Assembly (NCBI RefSeq): GCF_003815775.1
Contig: NZ_CP033926.1
Span: forward strand, 186,001 to 250,000
DNA: 64,000 nucleotides
From: Chryseobacterium joostei
GTDB lineage: Bacteria; Bacteroidota; Bacteroidia; Flavobacteriales; Weeksellaceae
Reading direction: 5' to 3'
Positions 8,123-18,904 of this stretch are shown in pieces. Position 1 is the first letter of the stretch, and each line of letters opens with the position of its first letter. Below the pieces are notes generated by a model. The model was not told where the DNA came from and did not search any database. It worked only from the letters and a program-made list of their open reading frames with translations. Position numbers and translations under genes: made by a program.

Positions 8123-10933
8123 TTAAAAATCAAATTTCACCCCCAAAGTAAATCTAGGCCTGTAATATTCTGCCTGTGCCGTTCTGCTCTGAATTCCCTG
8201 GTAGTATCTTAACGGTTGATTCGTTAGATTATTGGCTTCTGCAAAAATTCTTAACTGGCTTGTGATTTTATAGGAGGCATTGGCATCAAGGAAAAATTGC
8301 TTGTCATAATAACGATCATCAAAGGATTTTCCACCCAATTCATCAATATAATGAGACGCATAATTCATAGAAACCCTTGCAGAAAAACGCTTGTTCTCCC
8401 ATGAAAGCGAACCGTTGAACATATGAGGCGCCGCTCCCGGAAGGCCAACATCCGTTCTTTCAATACCATCTTCGTTGGTTATTCCTTTAGCTTTTGATTG
8501 GGTATAAGTATAGTTGACATATACTCCCATGCCTTTCCAGAATGCTCCCGGAATAAAATCCAATTGTCTTTGTAAAGCCACTTCAAAACCATAAATATCT
8601 ACATTATCACCATTACGCTGTTGGGTAAATTTCCAGTTGCTTTCTCCGGCGGGAATAGGATTAGATTGCCCTGCAAACTCATTAGAAAAATCGTTTGCCG
8701 TGTAATTTCTTCTGGAATACGTATAAATAAAGTCGTTCAGGTTTTTATAAAAAATTCCTCCGGAAAGAATTCCCACAGACTTAAAGTACTTTTCTGCCAT
8801 AAAGTCGAAGTTATAGGCATATGTTGCCTTTAAATTCGGGTTTCCTGCAGAAATAACTTCATCTTCTGAAATTACATTCAGGTAAGGAACCAACGAGTAG
8901 TAATTCGGGCGGGCAATGGCTGTTGTAAATGCTGCACGAAGGACAAGATCCTGCATTGGAACATACTTAAATGATAAGTTGGGAAGTACGTTGGTATAAG
9001 TGTTTGTATTGTTGATTTTTCCAACCAGATTGCTTTCATTCATTACATAATTTCCGGTGTAATCAATCTTTGTGGTTTCAACACGGGCCCCTACAATCAT
9101 GGAGAGCTTATCATTAAAATCCTGATCCCAACGGATATAACCTGCATAAATCTGTTCCTTTGCACTGTAGTTATTGGAAAGGAATTTTGATGGTTTCAGC
9201 TTACCATTGAATTGTCCTGAATTAAACAAATTCAATCCTCCCAAATAAGCGGGATCAACGAATGCTCCGGGAACATAATTCCCCGGCTGGAAGTTTTTTC
9301 CATCAAGATATACAGTAGGTACAGAAAGAAGACTACCCATATTACTGGTGGGTTCAAAGGCATAAAAATCATTATCTCTTTCCTTTTCCTTTAAACGCAT
9401 ACGGAAACCGGTACGAAGTCTTCCTTTTTGATCTTCAATTACAGAAAAAGGAAAACGTACATTCACTTTGGCACCAAACTCCTTTTCCTGTGTAAAGCTG
9501 TTGGCATCCGAAAGATCACTCAATTTATAGCTTCCCAAGTTATCTGCTGCAAGAAGATTGAACATAGGTTTTCTCGGGTCACTAAGATCCGGTGAAAAAT
9601 TCATTTTGCTGTTTTCAAACTCTATATAACGCTGGTGAGGTTTATCTTCGCTGGCTGTAGCGTAGTTCATAGACCAGTCAAGATCTACTTTTGTTCCCAG
9701 TAAGTGCTCTCCACGTAAGGCATAGTTCTGAACTTTCTGCTTTTCAAGGCGGGTATTGTCATTGTCGGAATCTCCGCCCTTGTTTTGTCTTGTGATGCTG
9801 CCTTTCCAGCCTGTAATCTCGGATTCATCAGTATTATAAACCGGTTTTATTTTATAGCCTAACGCAAACCTGTTTTCCTTATCATTTCTGAAATTGTACA
9901 TGGCAGAAGCATAGATCTTATTTTTTGAATTGAACTCATAATCCATATTAAGATCAAAACTATGCCTGATACGATGTTCATTGTAATGACGAATGCCCAT
10001 TTTGCTTATATAAACAGTTTGTGCCACATCATTGGCCTGGCTCCATACAGGTTCTATATTGTCTGAACCAAAATTATTGTTGTTATAGGAAAAGCTAAAT
10101 ACAGCTCCCAATTTTTTGTCTAAAAACCGATTTCCATATATAAATCCAGCCGTATAATTTCCTTTTTCACGAATCGGATTATACCCTCCCGCCAATGTTG
10201 CAGAAATTCTTTGTCCGTTAGGAGAAGCCCTTGTGATAAGGTTTACAGAACCACCAATGGCATCAGCATCCATATCGGGAGTTAGGGTTTTGTTCACTTC
10301 AATGGTAGAGATCATATCCGAGGGAATCAGGTCCATCTGAACATTACGGTTATCGCCCTCAGCAGACGGAATTCTGTCACCATTCAGGGTTACCGAGTTT
10401 AGGTTGGGCGCAAGACCTCTGATAATAAGGTTTCTGGCTTCTCCCTGATCATTTTGTATGGTAATTCCCGGAACACGTTTCAGGGCATCTCCAATATTCG
10501 CATCAGGAAAACGTCCGATCTGGTCGGAAGAGATCACATTGGTAATATTGGAGTTGTTTTTCTGCTTGTTCAGGGCTCTTGCCTGATTCTTTAAAGTAGC
10601 TCCGGAAACTACGATTTCCGCAATATTTGTTTCCTTTTTATCGAAAACGATGTTTTGCCGGGTATTTTTTTCAGATTCTACAATTACATTATATTCATGC
10701 GCTCCATAGCCTAGATAATCCACTTTCATGGTATAACTGCCGGGAGGAACATTCAGGAAAACAAAATTTCCATGCTCATCAGAGGTTGTATAAATATTTC
10801 CCGGGCTTAAGGAGATTTTGGCTCCCGGCAGGGCAATTTTAGTATCGTCATTGATGTTTCCGGAAAGAGTACCGGTTTGTGCATAGAAAAAAATAGAAGC
10901 ACAAAACAAAACGGATGTAAAAATTTTCTTCAC
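8123..10933 (-). CDS. TonB-dependent receptor with CarboxypepD_reg-like domain, phytase partner
   Basis: This complete 936-residue receptor has signal peptide MKKIFTSVLFCASIFFYAQ. A carboxypeptidase-regulatory-like beta sandwich covers about residues 20-90 (G-S-Y-T-M-K-V-D-Y-L-G-Y). The plug covers about 115-230 (D-A-L-K-R-V-P-G-I-T-I-Q and R-G-L-A-P-N-L-N-S-V-T-L-N-G). A long beta-barrel ends in ...GVKFDF. It belongs to the receptor type often paired with phytase or phosphatase genes in Bacteroidota. Being directly upstream of the phytase, it likely imports phytate or its breakdown products. No SusD-like partner is present. Confidence 0.9.
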   Translation of the reverse strand: MKKIFTSVLFCASIFFYAQTGTLSGNINDDTKIALPGAKISLSPGNIYTTSDEHGNFVFLNVPPGSYTMKVDYLGYGAHEYNVIVESEKNTRQNIVFDKKETNIAEIVVSGATLKNQARALNKQKNNSNITNVISSDQIGRFPDANIGDALKRVPGITIQNDQGEARNLIIRGLAPNLNSVTLNGDRIPSAEGDNRNVQMDLIPSDMISTIEVNKTLTPDMDADAIGGSVNLITRASPNGQRISATLAGGYNPIREKGNYTAGFIYGNRFLDKKLGAVFSFSYNNNNFGSDNIEPVWSQANDVAQTVYISKMGIRHYNEHRIRHSFDLNMDYEFNSKNKIYASAMYNFRNDKENRFALGYKIKPVYNTDESEITGWKGSITRQNKGGDSDNDNTRLEKQKVQNYALRGEHLLGTKVDLDWSMNYATASEDKPHQRYIEFENSKMNFSPDLSDPRKPMFNLLAADNLGSYKLSDLSDANSFTQEKEFGAKVNVRFPFSVIEDQKGRLRTGFRMRLKEKERDNDFYAFEPTSNMGSLLSVPTVYLDGKNFQPGNYVPGAFVDPAYLGGLNLFNSGQFNGKLKPSKFLSNNYSAKEQIYAGYIRWDQDFNDKLSMIVGARVETTKIDYTGNYVMNESNLVGKINNTNTYTNVLPNLSFKYVPMQDLVLRAAFTTAIARPNYYSLVPYLNVISEDEVISAGNPNLKATYAYNFDFMAEKYFKSVGILSGGIFYKNLNDFIYTYSRRNYTANDFSNEFAGQSNPIPAGESNWKFTQQRNGDNVDIYGFEVALQRQLDFIPGAFWKGMGVYVNYTYTQSKAKGITNEDGIERTDVGLPGAAPHMFNGSLSWENKRFSARVSMNYASHYIDELGGKSFDDRYYDKQFFLDANASYKITSQLRIFAEANNLTNQPLRYYQGIQSRTAQAEYYRPRFTLGVKFDF

Positions 10934-11077
10934 TTTCTTTTGATTAGATTAAAATCATAACAAAATTAAACGACTGTTTGGAAAGTGATCTGAAATAAAA
11001 ATTAACATTGTTTTAAGATTTGTTAATATGACGAAGTATTACCATAATGTAAAATGAATGGTATAAGCTATTTTAAT

Positions 11078-12199
11078 TTATCTAAATTCTGACTGAAATT
11101 CATTAAAAGCCTTACCAAATTCTTCGGTCAGTTCATAATTACTGAACTCATATTCTTCATGAAGACCTGTTTGAGTAGTGAGCCTGATATTTCCATAACG
11201 TACCACAGGAATCTGATAATTACTTTTGAATCTTCTGTCCGGAGTTCCATTTTTATTGACCTTAGCCCAGGTTTTACTAATGATTTTGGTATCTGCGGGA
11301 ACTGTTGAGGTTTCAGTGAAACGGGTATAGGTTTGTCGAAAATTCAGTTCATTAATTCCTATAATGGCAAAATTATTTTCATTGGTATACATTACAATAA
11401 AGGTTGGATAAATATAAATATCAGCACCATTTGCATTTTTCATATACAACGCCTGATAATCAGATTTTATATAAGGAAGTGTTTTAAGTGAAAAATGAAC
11501 TTCACGCCTGCTTACTATGGTACTTGCAGAAGAACGCATAGCGACTCTGTCTTGAAAGCGGGCACTTGTAATGTCCCAAATTTTACGGGAAGCAGTAAGT
11601 TTTTGGAAAGTTTCATAAACCTTTTCAAATTTTCTTTTGATTTCATGGTCAAAATCAATTTCAAGATTAACATAGCATTTTTCTATCATTTTTCTTGTTT
11701 GGTCAATAGCCTCCTGCTGAGATTTAATATCTCTGTCTGAATTTTTTGGAATGTCTTTATTGATAAAGCCATAAAGAAATATATAACTTAAAATTTTCTT
11801 AGTTTTTGTTACAGAAAGAGTTCTTATAATTTTTCTAAGATCAGATGTTAATTCATTCTTTTGCTGCCCTGCTAAAATAATTGCTTCCTTAATGCCCTGC
11901 ATATTCTGACTTGTGATCTCATGAATATCTGCACTAAAAATATTTTCATCAGGAAAATAAGATTCATTTATAGGCACGTTGGGTTGTGATGGAGTGGGAT
12001 TATACTTTGATCTGGATTGAGTATTTGAAATTTTATAACGATTCGAAAATCCAAGAACAGTAGTACTGACGGTTGTTCCGGATTTACTAAAATTAATGCT
12101 GGCTCCTTTTACACCAATAGAAGTTGATATCCCTTTTTTACTGAAGTTAAGATGTACACCAGGTATTACTTTAATTCTTTTTCTGTAGCTCCAAGCCAT
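11078..12199 (-). CDS. DUF4236 domain-containing protein
   Basis: This 373-residue protein opens with the DUF4236 signature M-A-W-S-Y-R-K-R-I-K-V-I-P-G-V-H-L-N-F-S-K-K-G followed by S-T-S-I-G-V-K-G-A-S-I-N-F-S, about 55 residues in all. The remaining roughly 300 residues have a mixed helical and beta composition that I do not recognise. There is no signal peptide. The function of the family is unknown. It stands alone between a TonB receptor and an oppositely oriented gene. Confidence 0.75.
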   Translation of the reverse strand: MAWSYRKRIKVIPGVHLNFSKKGISTSIGVKGASINFSKSGTTVSTTVLGFSNRYKISNTQSRSKYNPTPSQPNVPINESYFPDENIFSADIHEITSQNMQGIKEAIILAGQQKNELTSDLRKIIRTLSVTKTKKILSYIFLYGFINKDIPKNSDRDIKSQQEAIDQTRKMIEKCYVNLEIDFDHEIKRKFEKVYETFQKLTASRKIWDITSARFQDRVAMRSSASTIVSRREVHFSLKTLPYIKSDYQALYMKNANGADIYIYPTFIVMYTNENNFAIIGINELNFRQTYTRFTETSTVPADTKIISKTWAKVNKNGTPDRRFKSNYQIPVVRYGNIRLTTQTGLHEEYEFSNYELTEEFGKAFNEFQSEFR

Positions 12200-12424
12200 G
12201 ATTATTGTTTTATAGGATTAATTTCTCACCAAAATTAGGAACCGTTGTCTTGTTTTTTTTACGGGAAACCGTAAATAGAATTAAGGTGAGTTCACTTTTA
12301 CCATAGAAATATGTGATGAACTTTAAATAAATCCTAAAATTAAGTTCTATTCCGACATATGGTTTTAAATTATTTTTCTCAATTTGCATAAAGAAAACAA
12401 CCCATATCAAAATTTATTAATAAG

Positions 12425-13024
12425 ATGAGCAGATTCCCGGAGATTTTATCAGATGAAAAACTTAATGAGAGGCATATAGATTTTAGGAATGCATTGTATG
12501 ATCTTTCTTCCAAGGATCTTGCTCCTGACAATTTTGACAGCTTGATTCGGATTTATACTACTACAAAACAGATTGATTATCGGAATAGAATTCTGAAACT
12601 CCTTTATGATCAGACTCATCCTAAACTTCACTCATTTTTTGAGCTGGCTTATAAAAAAGAAAGGTATCTGGATATGAAAATCTATGCCTTGCGTGGATTA
12701 GCTCTTTTCTCAGAGGAAAAAGAGATGGAAAAGCTTGTGAACAAGCTTAAGGGAACATTGACAAAACGTGAGCAAACAACACCCTATAATTATCAGGAAT
12801 ATGAATTGCTGAGAGGAAAAAATGCATTGCCATTTCTTGTTGAAAAATATAAATATACTTCTTTTAAGGACCTGTTGGAACAAGTGAATGAACAATATGA
12901 AAGAATGCCGGAAGCTTTTAAAGGACACTTTACAACTGATGAAAATGGTGACACTGTTCAATTAAAAACTGCTGCTGAAAGTTCAAAGATGATAAGGGAT
13001 TTTTTTGATCAGAATAAAGTATAA
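12425..13024 (+). CDS. helical-repeat hypothetical protein
   Basis: This soluble 199-residue protein is almost entirely helical, with a HEAT-like rhythm (K-I-Y-A-L-R-G-L-A-L-F-S-E-E-K-E). It has no signal peptide. Similar small helical-repeat proteins occur as immunity or adaptor proteins, and two related-looking HEAT proteins lie at 39964 and 46661 in this window, but I cannot show homology by eye. Function unknown. Confidence 0.6.
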   Translation: MSRFPEILSDEKLNERHIDFRNALYDLSSKDLAPDNFDSLIRIYTTTKQIDYRNRILKLLYDQTHPKLHSFFELAYKKERYLDMKIYALRGLALFSEEKEMEKLVNKLKGTLTKREQTTPYNYQEYELLRGKNALPFLVEKYKYTSFKDLLEQVNEQYERMPEAFKGHFTTDENGDTVQLKTAAESSKMIRDFFDQNKV

Positions 13025-13097
13025 AAAATATAAGATCATTCTAAGAAGAGAAAGTCTTTTAAAATCATCCTGTACTTATATATTCAATTATAATATT

Positions 13098-13128
13098 AAA
13101 AACCCGCATTGAAATAATTCCAATGCGG
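13098..13128 (-). terminator. terminator for the giant surface-protein gene
   Basis: CCGCATTG at 13104-13111 pairs with CAATGCGG at 13121-13128. On the minus strand the hairpin is followed by GTTTTTAA, so it acts on the leftward transcript ending at 13165. Confidence 0.7.
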
Positions 13129-13164
13129 ATCTTGATGATTAGTCAGTTTTTATGAAGTGCAAAT

Positions 13165-16100
13165 TTAATCGTTATCTACTCTGGTCCATTTTCCGTTTTC
13201 TATCCCTTCGTAAAAATGATCGTTATGGTAAATAATAGCTCCCTGAATATGAGTTTTATTTGTTGGAAGCGTTAATGTTTCAGGGATAGCATTTGTATTA
13301 CGGATCAGGAATACTTCATTTCGTTCCTTTACTACAATTCCTGTTCCTGAAATAAGTCTTGTTACGCCCGCATCCGTTGGCGGATTTGATACAATAGACG
13401 GATTTAATTCTGATAAGCGTCTTGCTCCCATAGCGGAAGTACAACCTCTGAGAACATTATCCATCAACATCATAACACCGGGAGTAGGGCAATCAGGGTT
13501 GATGTTCACAATCATCTCTTTATTGTTGATGGTAACCGGACAAGCTTCTCCAGTGGCAAATCGGATGCTTTTAAGACGATATACAAATGTTCCTGTTTGG
13601 GCTTTAGAATGAAGAATTATTGCTTCACCATTAGCTGCAGACGCGATTTCTTGATCAGGACCTCCATTCATGCTATAAGTAAAGATATACGCTTGGGCCA
13701 GAGATCCTTTAAACTTTACCTGTACATCTCCGGAAAGCTGCTTCACAGCACTTGTGGCTGAAGAAGTACTACTGTCTGCCGGCAATTCAATAGCAGAAAT
13801 GGTAAAATCCTCTGTAATATTACATCCGTCCTGACTATAAGTAACATTTACCCTGTAGTTTCCTGGCTGTGTAAATGTTACCAATGGACTTGTGCCCATC
13901 ACTCCTGAGCTGGGAGTATTAAGTTTAGTCCAGGTATAGGTTGCGTTAGGATCCGTTCCATATAAAGCTGATGCATCATAGGTTTTTGGAAATTCAGAGG
14001 CGCAAAGGGCCTTATTTCCTCCGAAGCCTGCTGCCTGTACATTGGTAGGAACAATGGTAAGGTTGGCTGTATTTCCTAAGTCCTGACTATTGCCATAGGC
14101 ACTCACAGAACGGGAAAAGTTGAGGTCTCTGATGGAAGCATAAAACATGGTGTATGCTGCTGCAGGATCCAGATTAATTGTATTCTGACCAGCTGTTGAC
14201 TTGATTACAGAGATTCTGTTACAAGGAGTTCCTGTCATGAACAGATTTTCAGTTACAGTCTGGCTGTTTTCTATCTGATAAGATCCCGGATTGAAGTATA
14301 ACGTTTTATACTTACCTGCGGAAGTCAGCGTACTTACAGAATTGACGGCAGAACTACCCAGGAAAGTCATTTTATTGAAATTCCAGATTTTTGATCCTGT
14401 ATTTACTCCTCCGTCTTTCCAGATGGTAAGATCACCAAAGCTTGCTGCATCAGGAGTATTGATGGTAAAGTATCCTGTATCGGCTTTAGTGGCAGATGCA
14501 TTTAAAGTGATTGGATTATTCCCTGAGCTAATATAAAAATAAGGGCTATAGAAGCTATAATAAGGAATGGCTGCTACGTAATAGTTGGCAGTACCAATAC
14601 TGTTTGTTCTTGTTCCCGTAATAACAGACTGCCCAAGATCTACTACCGGGTTATTATTGATTGTTTGATTCCAGCTGAAATTAACCAGTTTCATAGGCTG
14701 GTCATTGGTTTTAAATCCGGCTGCGTTATTAAAATTAAGATCTCCCTGGTATGGACTTTTCAATTCAAAATAGTCTTGGGAATTAACATTCAGATAAATA
14801 TAGGTTCCTTTTGTATCGATATATCGTATTTTTCCTAGGGAGGTTCCCTGTGTCATAACAATATTTCGGGTTAGCCCATACGTTGACATCGGAACTATAA
14901 TTTTTAGATCGCTTTGCAGGGTAAGGTTTCCATACACATTCAGATAATAAGGATTATTGCCACTTATACCAAAGTCAAGCACTGGCTGATTAGGCGCATT
15001 ATTAAAAGTGATATTATTGGCTTTTGACAAGTTATTTCCTCTGATAATGATTTTGTTTGAGGTTGCTGTAAACCCTGAATTCTGATCAAAGAATACATTA
15101 TCAACAGCTGTAGGAATATCACAACCTGCAACAGGTATACCTCCTGAACTTAATGACCAATGTTGAGGATCTTGCCATAATCCCTGCCCTCCAATCCAGT
15201 AAAGATTTCTTGGAGCGGAGGAAATGGCATCCTGAAAATTAATACCGGTATTTCCTCCTAGGTCGGTACTTCCTGTAGCTATATAAGTTTGTCCGGCAGA
15301 AGAAGAGATAGCTTTAAACTGTACCTTATCCATTACATAATTGGATGGGCTGGTGCTGTAATTAGGAAGTATTAAGGTTCTTAATTGTGCATTTGATGAA
15401 GCAAAAGTAAGTCTGTCTAAACAGTCTCCCAATATCTTTAGTGACTGGTTGACTTGTAGATTTCCGTCTAGGGCAACAAAATTATTTTTTTCAATGGTTA
15501 GGTTATTCACAGCCATAGGTGTTTTAAGAACAATGGATGGATTAACCTTATCAATTCTTGAATTGGTTGCTGAGTGAATAATAAAGTTATTGATAATCCC
15601 ACCAGGGAAGCTAAAAGAGATAATATAATCTGTATTGGTAGAGGAATTGGTATATTCTATCTTTTCAAAATAATGGTTTAAATTATTGAATGTAATATCG
15701 GAATCGGAGCCCCCAAAGTTTCTTATTAACTTAATAACACTATTGGCTGTGTTTACAACGGGTTGTTTGGTATTGATGATAAAGCTGGAACTAACAGTAA
15801 GATCTGCGTTGTCCATCAATAGCTGAGAACCGTTTATATTCACAACATTAATGTTCATTACGGTACCGCTTATATCCAAAATGTTTCCGGGAATACTGGT
15901 TTGTCCAATACTAGCATTACCGGTAAGATCATACTGTGAAGTTCCTCTGTTTATTTTCCATTGCGCATCTCCTGCAAAATTTAGGGATGAAGTTGCTCCA
16001 TTGGGAGTCACATTTTTTAAGGTACCTGTAGGTTTATTAATATTCACAAACGTAAAACCACTGAAATAGCCAGCATCATAATATCCCGCATGCAAGACTG

Positions 16101-18813
16101 CATTTCCGTTGACATTGATCTTATAATAGTTGCTGTTTCCTGAAAAATGAGATTTTGAACCAGGGGCTAATCCGATGAATGTTATATCATTAACAGAAAC
16201 ATCATTAGAAAGCTGTATACTGGTGATGCCTGTTGTAGAAAATCCGGAATACTGATCAAAGAAAACATTATCATTAATGGTAGGAAGACCACAGTTGGCT
16301 GTTGTTCTTGTACTTGTAGGATCCAGAGACCAATGGCTGAGGTCGTTCCATGTGCCATAGCCTCCTTTCCAGTAAAAATTTTTAGCAGTAGTGGCCATGA
16401 AATTAATCCCGGAATTACTTCCGCTGTCTATAGAGTTGCTGGCGTTAATAGGTTTTGCTCCTGCCACCGGATTAATATAGCTGGCATTAATCCCTGAAAA
16501 ATTCATTCTGTTCAATTCAACAAACCCATTACCATTAATGTTGTTTCCCAGAACGAGGTTACTTCCGCCCTGACCTGTAAAATTGAGAACCATATCACAG
16601 TCTGCGCGATTATATATCCAACTGTCTGTTATGGTAAATTTGGTAGTATTATCAAACATATTAATATGAGAAGAACTATTGATGGTAACATTTTTTGCTT
16701 TATTGTTTCCATAAAATCTTAGATCCCCTCCATTGGCCTGGAAAACATCAGTATTCATATGCTGTATATCTCCGACACTATTTCCCTCTTTGTAAACTTT
16801 TCCAAAAAAGTTATTGGTATTTCCTGAACTATAATATCGCCCGTTATAGTTTTGTATGTATACCGTTGTATTAGGTGCCATGATGGTTTGCTTGGCTAGA
16901 ATATTTAAGATGTTCTGACGTAGCAGGGCATTGTCTATATTGACATTATTACCACCTAACCATAATTCCCCAGACTTTATTTTTCTTCCGTCCGCATAAA
17001 GATTACCTGTCAGGGCATTGTTGTCAAAATTAAAGACCCCTCCAACTTCCAGATCATAAGGAGTACCTGAACCAGATGGCAGGAGGTAGAAATTATCATT
17101 CCCAAAGATGCTCAGCTGATTTATTTTCTGACCTTCAAAGTTCATGTAACGACTTACAACAGGATCTCCTGAATTGTTTTTAAGCAAGGTTATTGCTACA
17201 GGAGCCGTCATATCCTTTTGAAGATAAATACTGCCATACAAGTTCATCGTAACACTCAAAACAGGATTAGCCGGAGCATTATTCCAGTTCATATTCCGTA
17301 CTGAAGCAACTGCTCCATTATTACTGATATTGTTATTTCCTGCCGTAAACCCTGAGTTTTCATTGAAGATCACATCATCATACATGATAGGGATACAGTT
17401 GGCAGAAGGTCCTCCTGATGTAAAAGACCAGTGTGCCGGATCGCTCCAGCTACCACCACCACCTATCCAGTAATAGGTTTTTGTCGTAATTCCGGGATAT
17501 GTAATATTTCCCGTATTATTTCCACCGTTGATTCCTGCCGTTGCAGAGGCTCCTCCCGTAAGCTTTGTAGTCGTTAAATTGTAACCATTAAAAGAAGCAA
17601 TTCCATTTCCGTTGATAGAACCAGGGAGAATAAGATTTACAGGCAATGAAATATCTAAAGCTCCAAACTTTGGAATAGCTCCGTTACATGGAGTATTGGC
17701 AATAAGGGTTTCATTAACCTGAAAATAGGTAGAAAGAGTACCTATGGGCTGACGAAAATTATATTGTCCGCCATTCAAGGTAAGATTATTGATGTCAAAT
17801 TGTGACGCCCGAAGGATATTATTTCCCTTGCCAAGAGTCAAGTTTTTGACTTCAAATCGGGAGCCTGTCATCTCAGCGCTTCCATCACCAATCACAATAT
17901 CATTTGCCTTAAGTAAAGTGGCATTAAAGAGGCAGGAGTATACATTTACTTTATTAATGTTGAATTGATTTCCTGTAAAATTTCCCCCTGAAGTTCCCAC
18001 ACCTGTTACTTCATCAACGGTCAATAGATTTCCGCCTGATATTTGAGCATACCCAGAAGAAGTCAGGAGTATTTTTTTGATATCCTGAGTTGTTTGTATG
18101 TTCAGTGAAACAAAAGTAACAGTAGCTTGTGTAAGATTTACAGACGAGTTAAACGTCATTGAGCTGGTAGTGGTTATTGTAGAAGATCTAAAATTGGATG
18201 CTGCCGTAGAGCTGTGGGTGAGCATCAAAGAGCTTATATTTTTATGATCTGTATCAAGAAAGGCACTATCACTGATGTTGAATAGAAAAAATCCGTTACT
18301 GACAAAATTTTTCACAAGCTTGAAAGTTCCGTTTCCTTTAAGGTTAAAAGAAGACTGATACCCTCCATTAACATATCCTGGATCAATCATATTATCCGGG
18401 ACATCAATGAGGTTTGGAGTCGGATTTGAGCTGTCCGAAAACAAATTCATGGTCAGGTTATAATAAGCACCGGCATTAGATTTCCATTTCAGATTTCCGT
18501 ACACATTAAAGACACTTCCTGCCGGAAAGCTAAGTTTCGTGTTAAATGAATCATCTATGATAAAATCCTTGCAGGTAGCTGTTGATGGAATATTAAGCAT
18601 GCCTCCGCTGGAAGTAAAACCACTTCCCGACGTGATATAAACATTATCATAACGGGAAGGAATAATGGTAGCTGCCTGCCCTGATGATGAGCCTATACGC
18701 CAGTGATTGAGGTCTGTCCAATTACCGGGGCCGCCCACCCAGTAATAGTTATTTTGCGCCAAAAAACTCTGGCTTATCAGAAAGAGCAGTATGAAATATA
18801 ATTTAAGTTTCAT
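13165..18813 (-). CDS. giant modular surface protein with four YYWxGGxGxWxDxxHW modules
   Basis: This 1882-residue protein has a Sec signal (M-K-L-K-L-Y-F-I-L-L-F-L-I-S-Q-S-F-L-A). Four long modules start near residues 20, 445, 810 and 1205. Each opens with a variant of Y-Y-W-x-G-G-x-G-x-W-x-D-x-x-H-W followed by a D-N-V-x-F-x-x-x-S-G-F-T segment and then a long beta-helix-like stretch rich in Asn and Gly. A PKD/Ig-like domain follows near 1590-1670 (F-T-Q-P-G-N-Y-R-V-N-V-T-Y). The C-terminus (H-I-Q-G-A-I-I-Y-H-N-D-H-F-Y-E-G and G-K-W-T-R-V-D-N-D) is not a canonical T9SS sorting domain. Likely an adhesin or matrix protein; the ligand is unknown. Confidence 0.8.
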   Translation of the reverse strand: MKLKLYFILLFLISQSFLAQNNYYWVGGPGNWTDLNHWRIGSSSGQAATIIPSRYDNVYITSGSGFTSSGGMLNIPSTATCKDFIIDDSFNTKLSFPAGSVFNVYGNLKWKSNAGAYYNLTMNLFSDSSNPTPNLIDVPDNMIDPGYVNGGYQSSFNLKGNGTFKLVKNFVSNGFFLFNISDSAFLDTDHKNISSLMLTHSSTAASNFRSSTITTTSSMTFNSSVNLTQATVTFVSLNIQTTQDIKKILLTSSGYAQISGGNLLTVDEVTGVGTSGGNFTGNQFNINKVNVYSCLFNATLLKANDIVIGDGSAEMTGSRFEVKNLTLGKGNNILRASQFDINNLTLNGGQYNFRQPIGTLSTYFQVNETLIANTPCNGAIPKFGALDISLPVNLILPGSINGNGIASFNGYNLTTTKLTGGASATAGINGGNNTGNITYPGITTKTYYWIGGGGSWSDPAHWSFTSGGPSANCIPIMYDDVIFNENSGFTAGNNNISNNGAVASVRNMNWNNAPANPVLSVTMNLYGSIYLQKDMTAPVAITLLKNNSGDPVVSRYMNFEGQKINQLSIFGNDNFYLLPSGSGTPYDLEVGGVFNFDNNALTGNLYADGRKIKSGELWLGGNNVNIDNALLRQNILNILAKQTIMAPNTTVYIQNYNGRYYSSGNTNNFFGKVYKEGNSVGDIQHMNTDVFQANGGDLRFYGNNKAKNVTINSSSHINMFDNTTKFTITDSWIYNRADCDMVLNFTGQGGSNLVLGNNINGNGFVELNRMNFSGINASYINPVAGAKPINASNSIDSGSNSGINFMATTAKNFYWKGGYGTWNDLSHWSLDPTSTRTTANCGLPTINDNVFFDQYSGFSTTGITSIQLSNDVSVNDITFIGLAPGSKSHFSGNSNYYKINVNGNAVLHAGYYDAGYFSGFTFVNINKPTGTLKNVTPNGATSSLNFAGDAQWKINRGTSQYDLTGNASIGQTSIPGNILDISGTVMNINVVNINGSQLLMDNADLTVSSSFIINTKQPVVNTANSVIKLIRNFGGSDSDITFNNLNHYFEKIEYTNSSTNTDYIISFSFPGGIINNFIIHSATNSRIDKVNPSIVLKTPMAVNNLTIEKNNFVALDGNLQVNQSLKILGDCLDRLTFASSNAQLRTLILPNYSTSPSNYVMDKVQFKAISSSAGQTYIATGSTDLGGNTGINFQDAISSAPRNLYWIGGQGLWQDPQHWSLSSGGIPVAGCDIPTAVDNVFFDQNSGFTATSNKIIIRGNNLSKANNITFNNAPNQPVLDFGISGNNPYYLNVYGNLTLQSDLKIIVPMSTYGLTRNIVMTQGTSLGKIRYIDTKGTYIYLNVNSQDYFELKSPYQGDLNFNNAAGFKTNDQPMKLVNFSWNQTINNNPVVDLGQSVITGTRTNSIGTANYYVAAIPYYSFYSPYFYISSGNNPITLNASATKADTGYFTINTPDAASFGDLTIWKDGGVNTGSKIWNFNKMTFLGSSAVNSVSTLTSAGKYKTLYFNPGSYQIENSQTVTENLFMTGTPCNRISVIKSTAGQNTINLDPAAAYTMFYASIRDLNFSRSVSAYGNSQDLGNTANLTIVPTNVQAAGFGGNKALCASEFPKTYDASALYGTDPNATYTWTKLNTPSSGVMGTSPLVTFTQPGNYRVNVTYSQDGCNITEDFTISAIELPADSSTSSATSAVKQLSGDVQVKFKGSLAQAYIFTYSMNGGPDQEIASAANGEAIILHSKAQTGTFVYRLKSIRFATGEACPVTINNKEMIVNINPDCPTPGVMMLMDNVLRGCTSAMGARRLSELNPSIVSNPPTDAGVTRLISGTGIVVKERNEVFLIRNTNAIPETLTLPTNKTHIQGAIIYHNDHFYEGIENGKWTRVDND

Positions 18814-18904
18814 GTTCTTTGAATTACAAGATTAATAATGAACTGAGATAAAAATCTCAATCCCTGATAGTAATGAATAAGTCAAAAATCGATTTCCTCG
18901 ATGG

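Noticed and set aside
10961..10968. TAATTTTG as a -7 element for the TonB receptor-phytase operon
   Set aside because: It fits TAnnTTTG on the minus strand, but no TTG lies 19 bases upstream, so it is not listed as a promoter.
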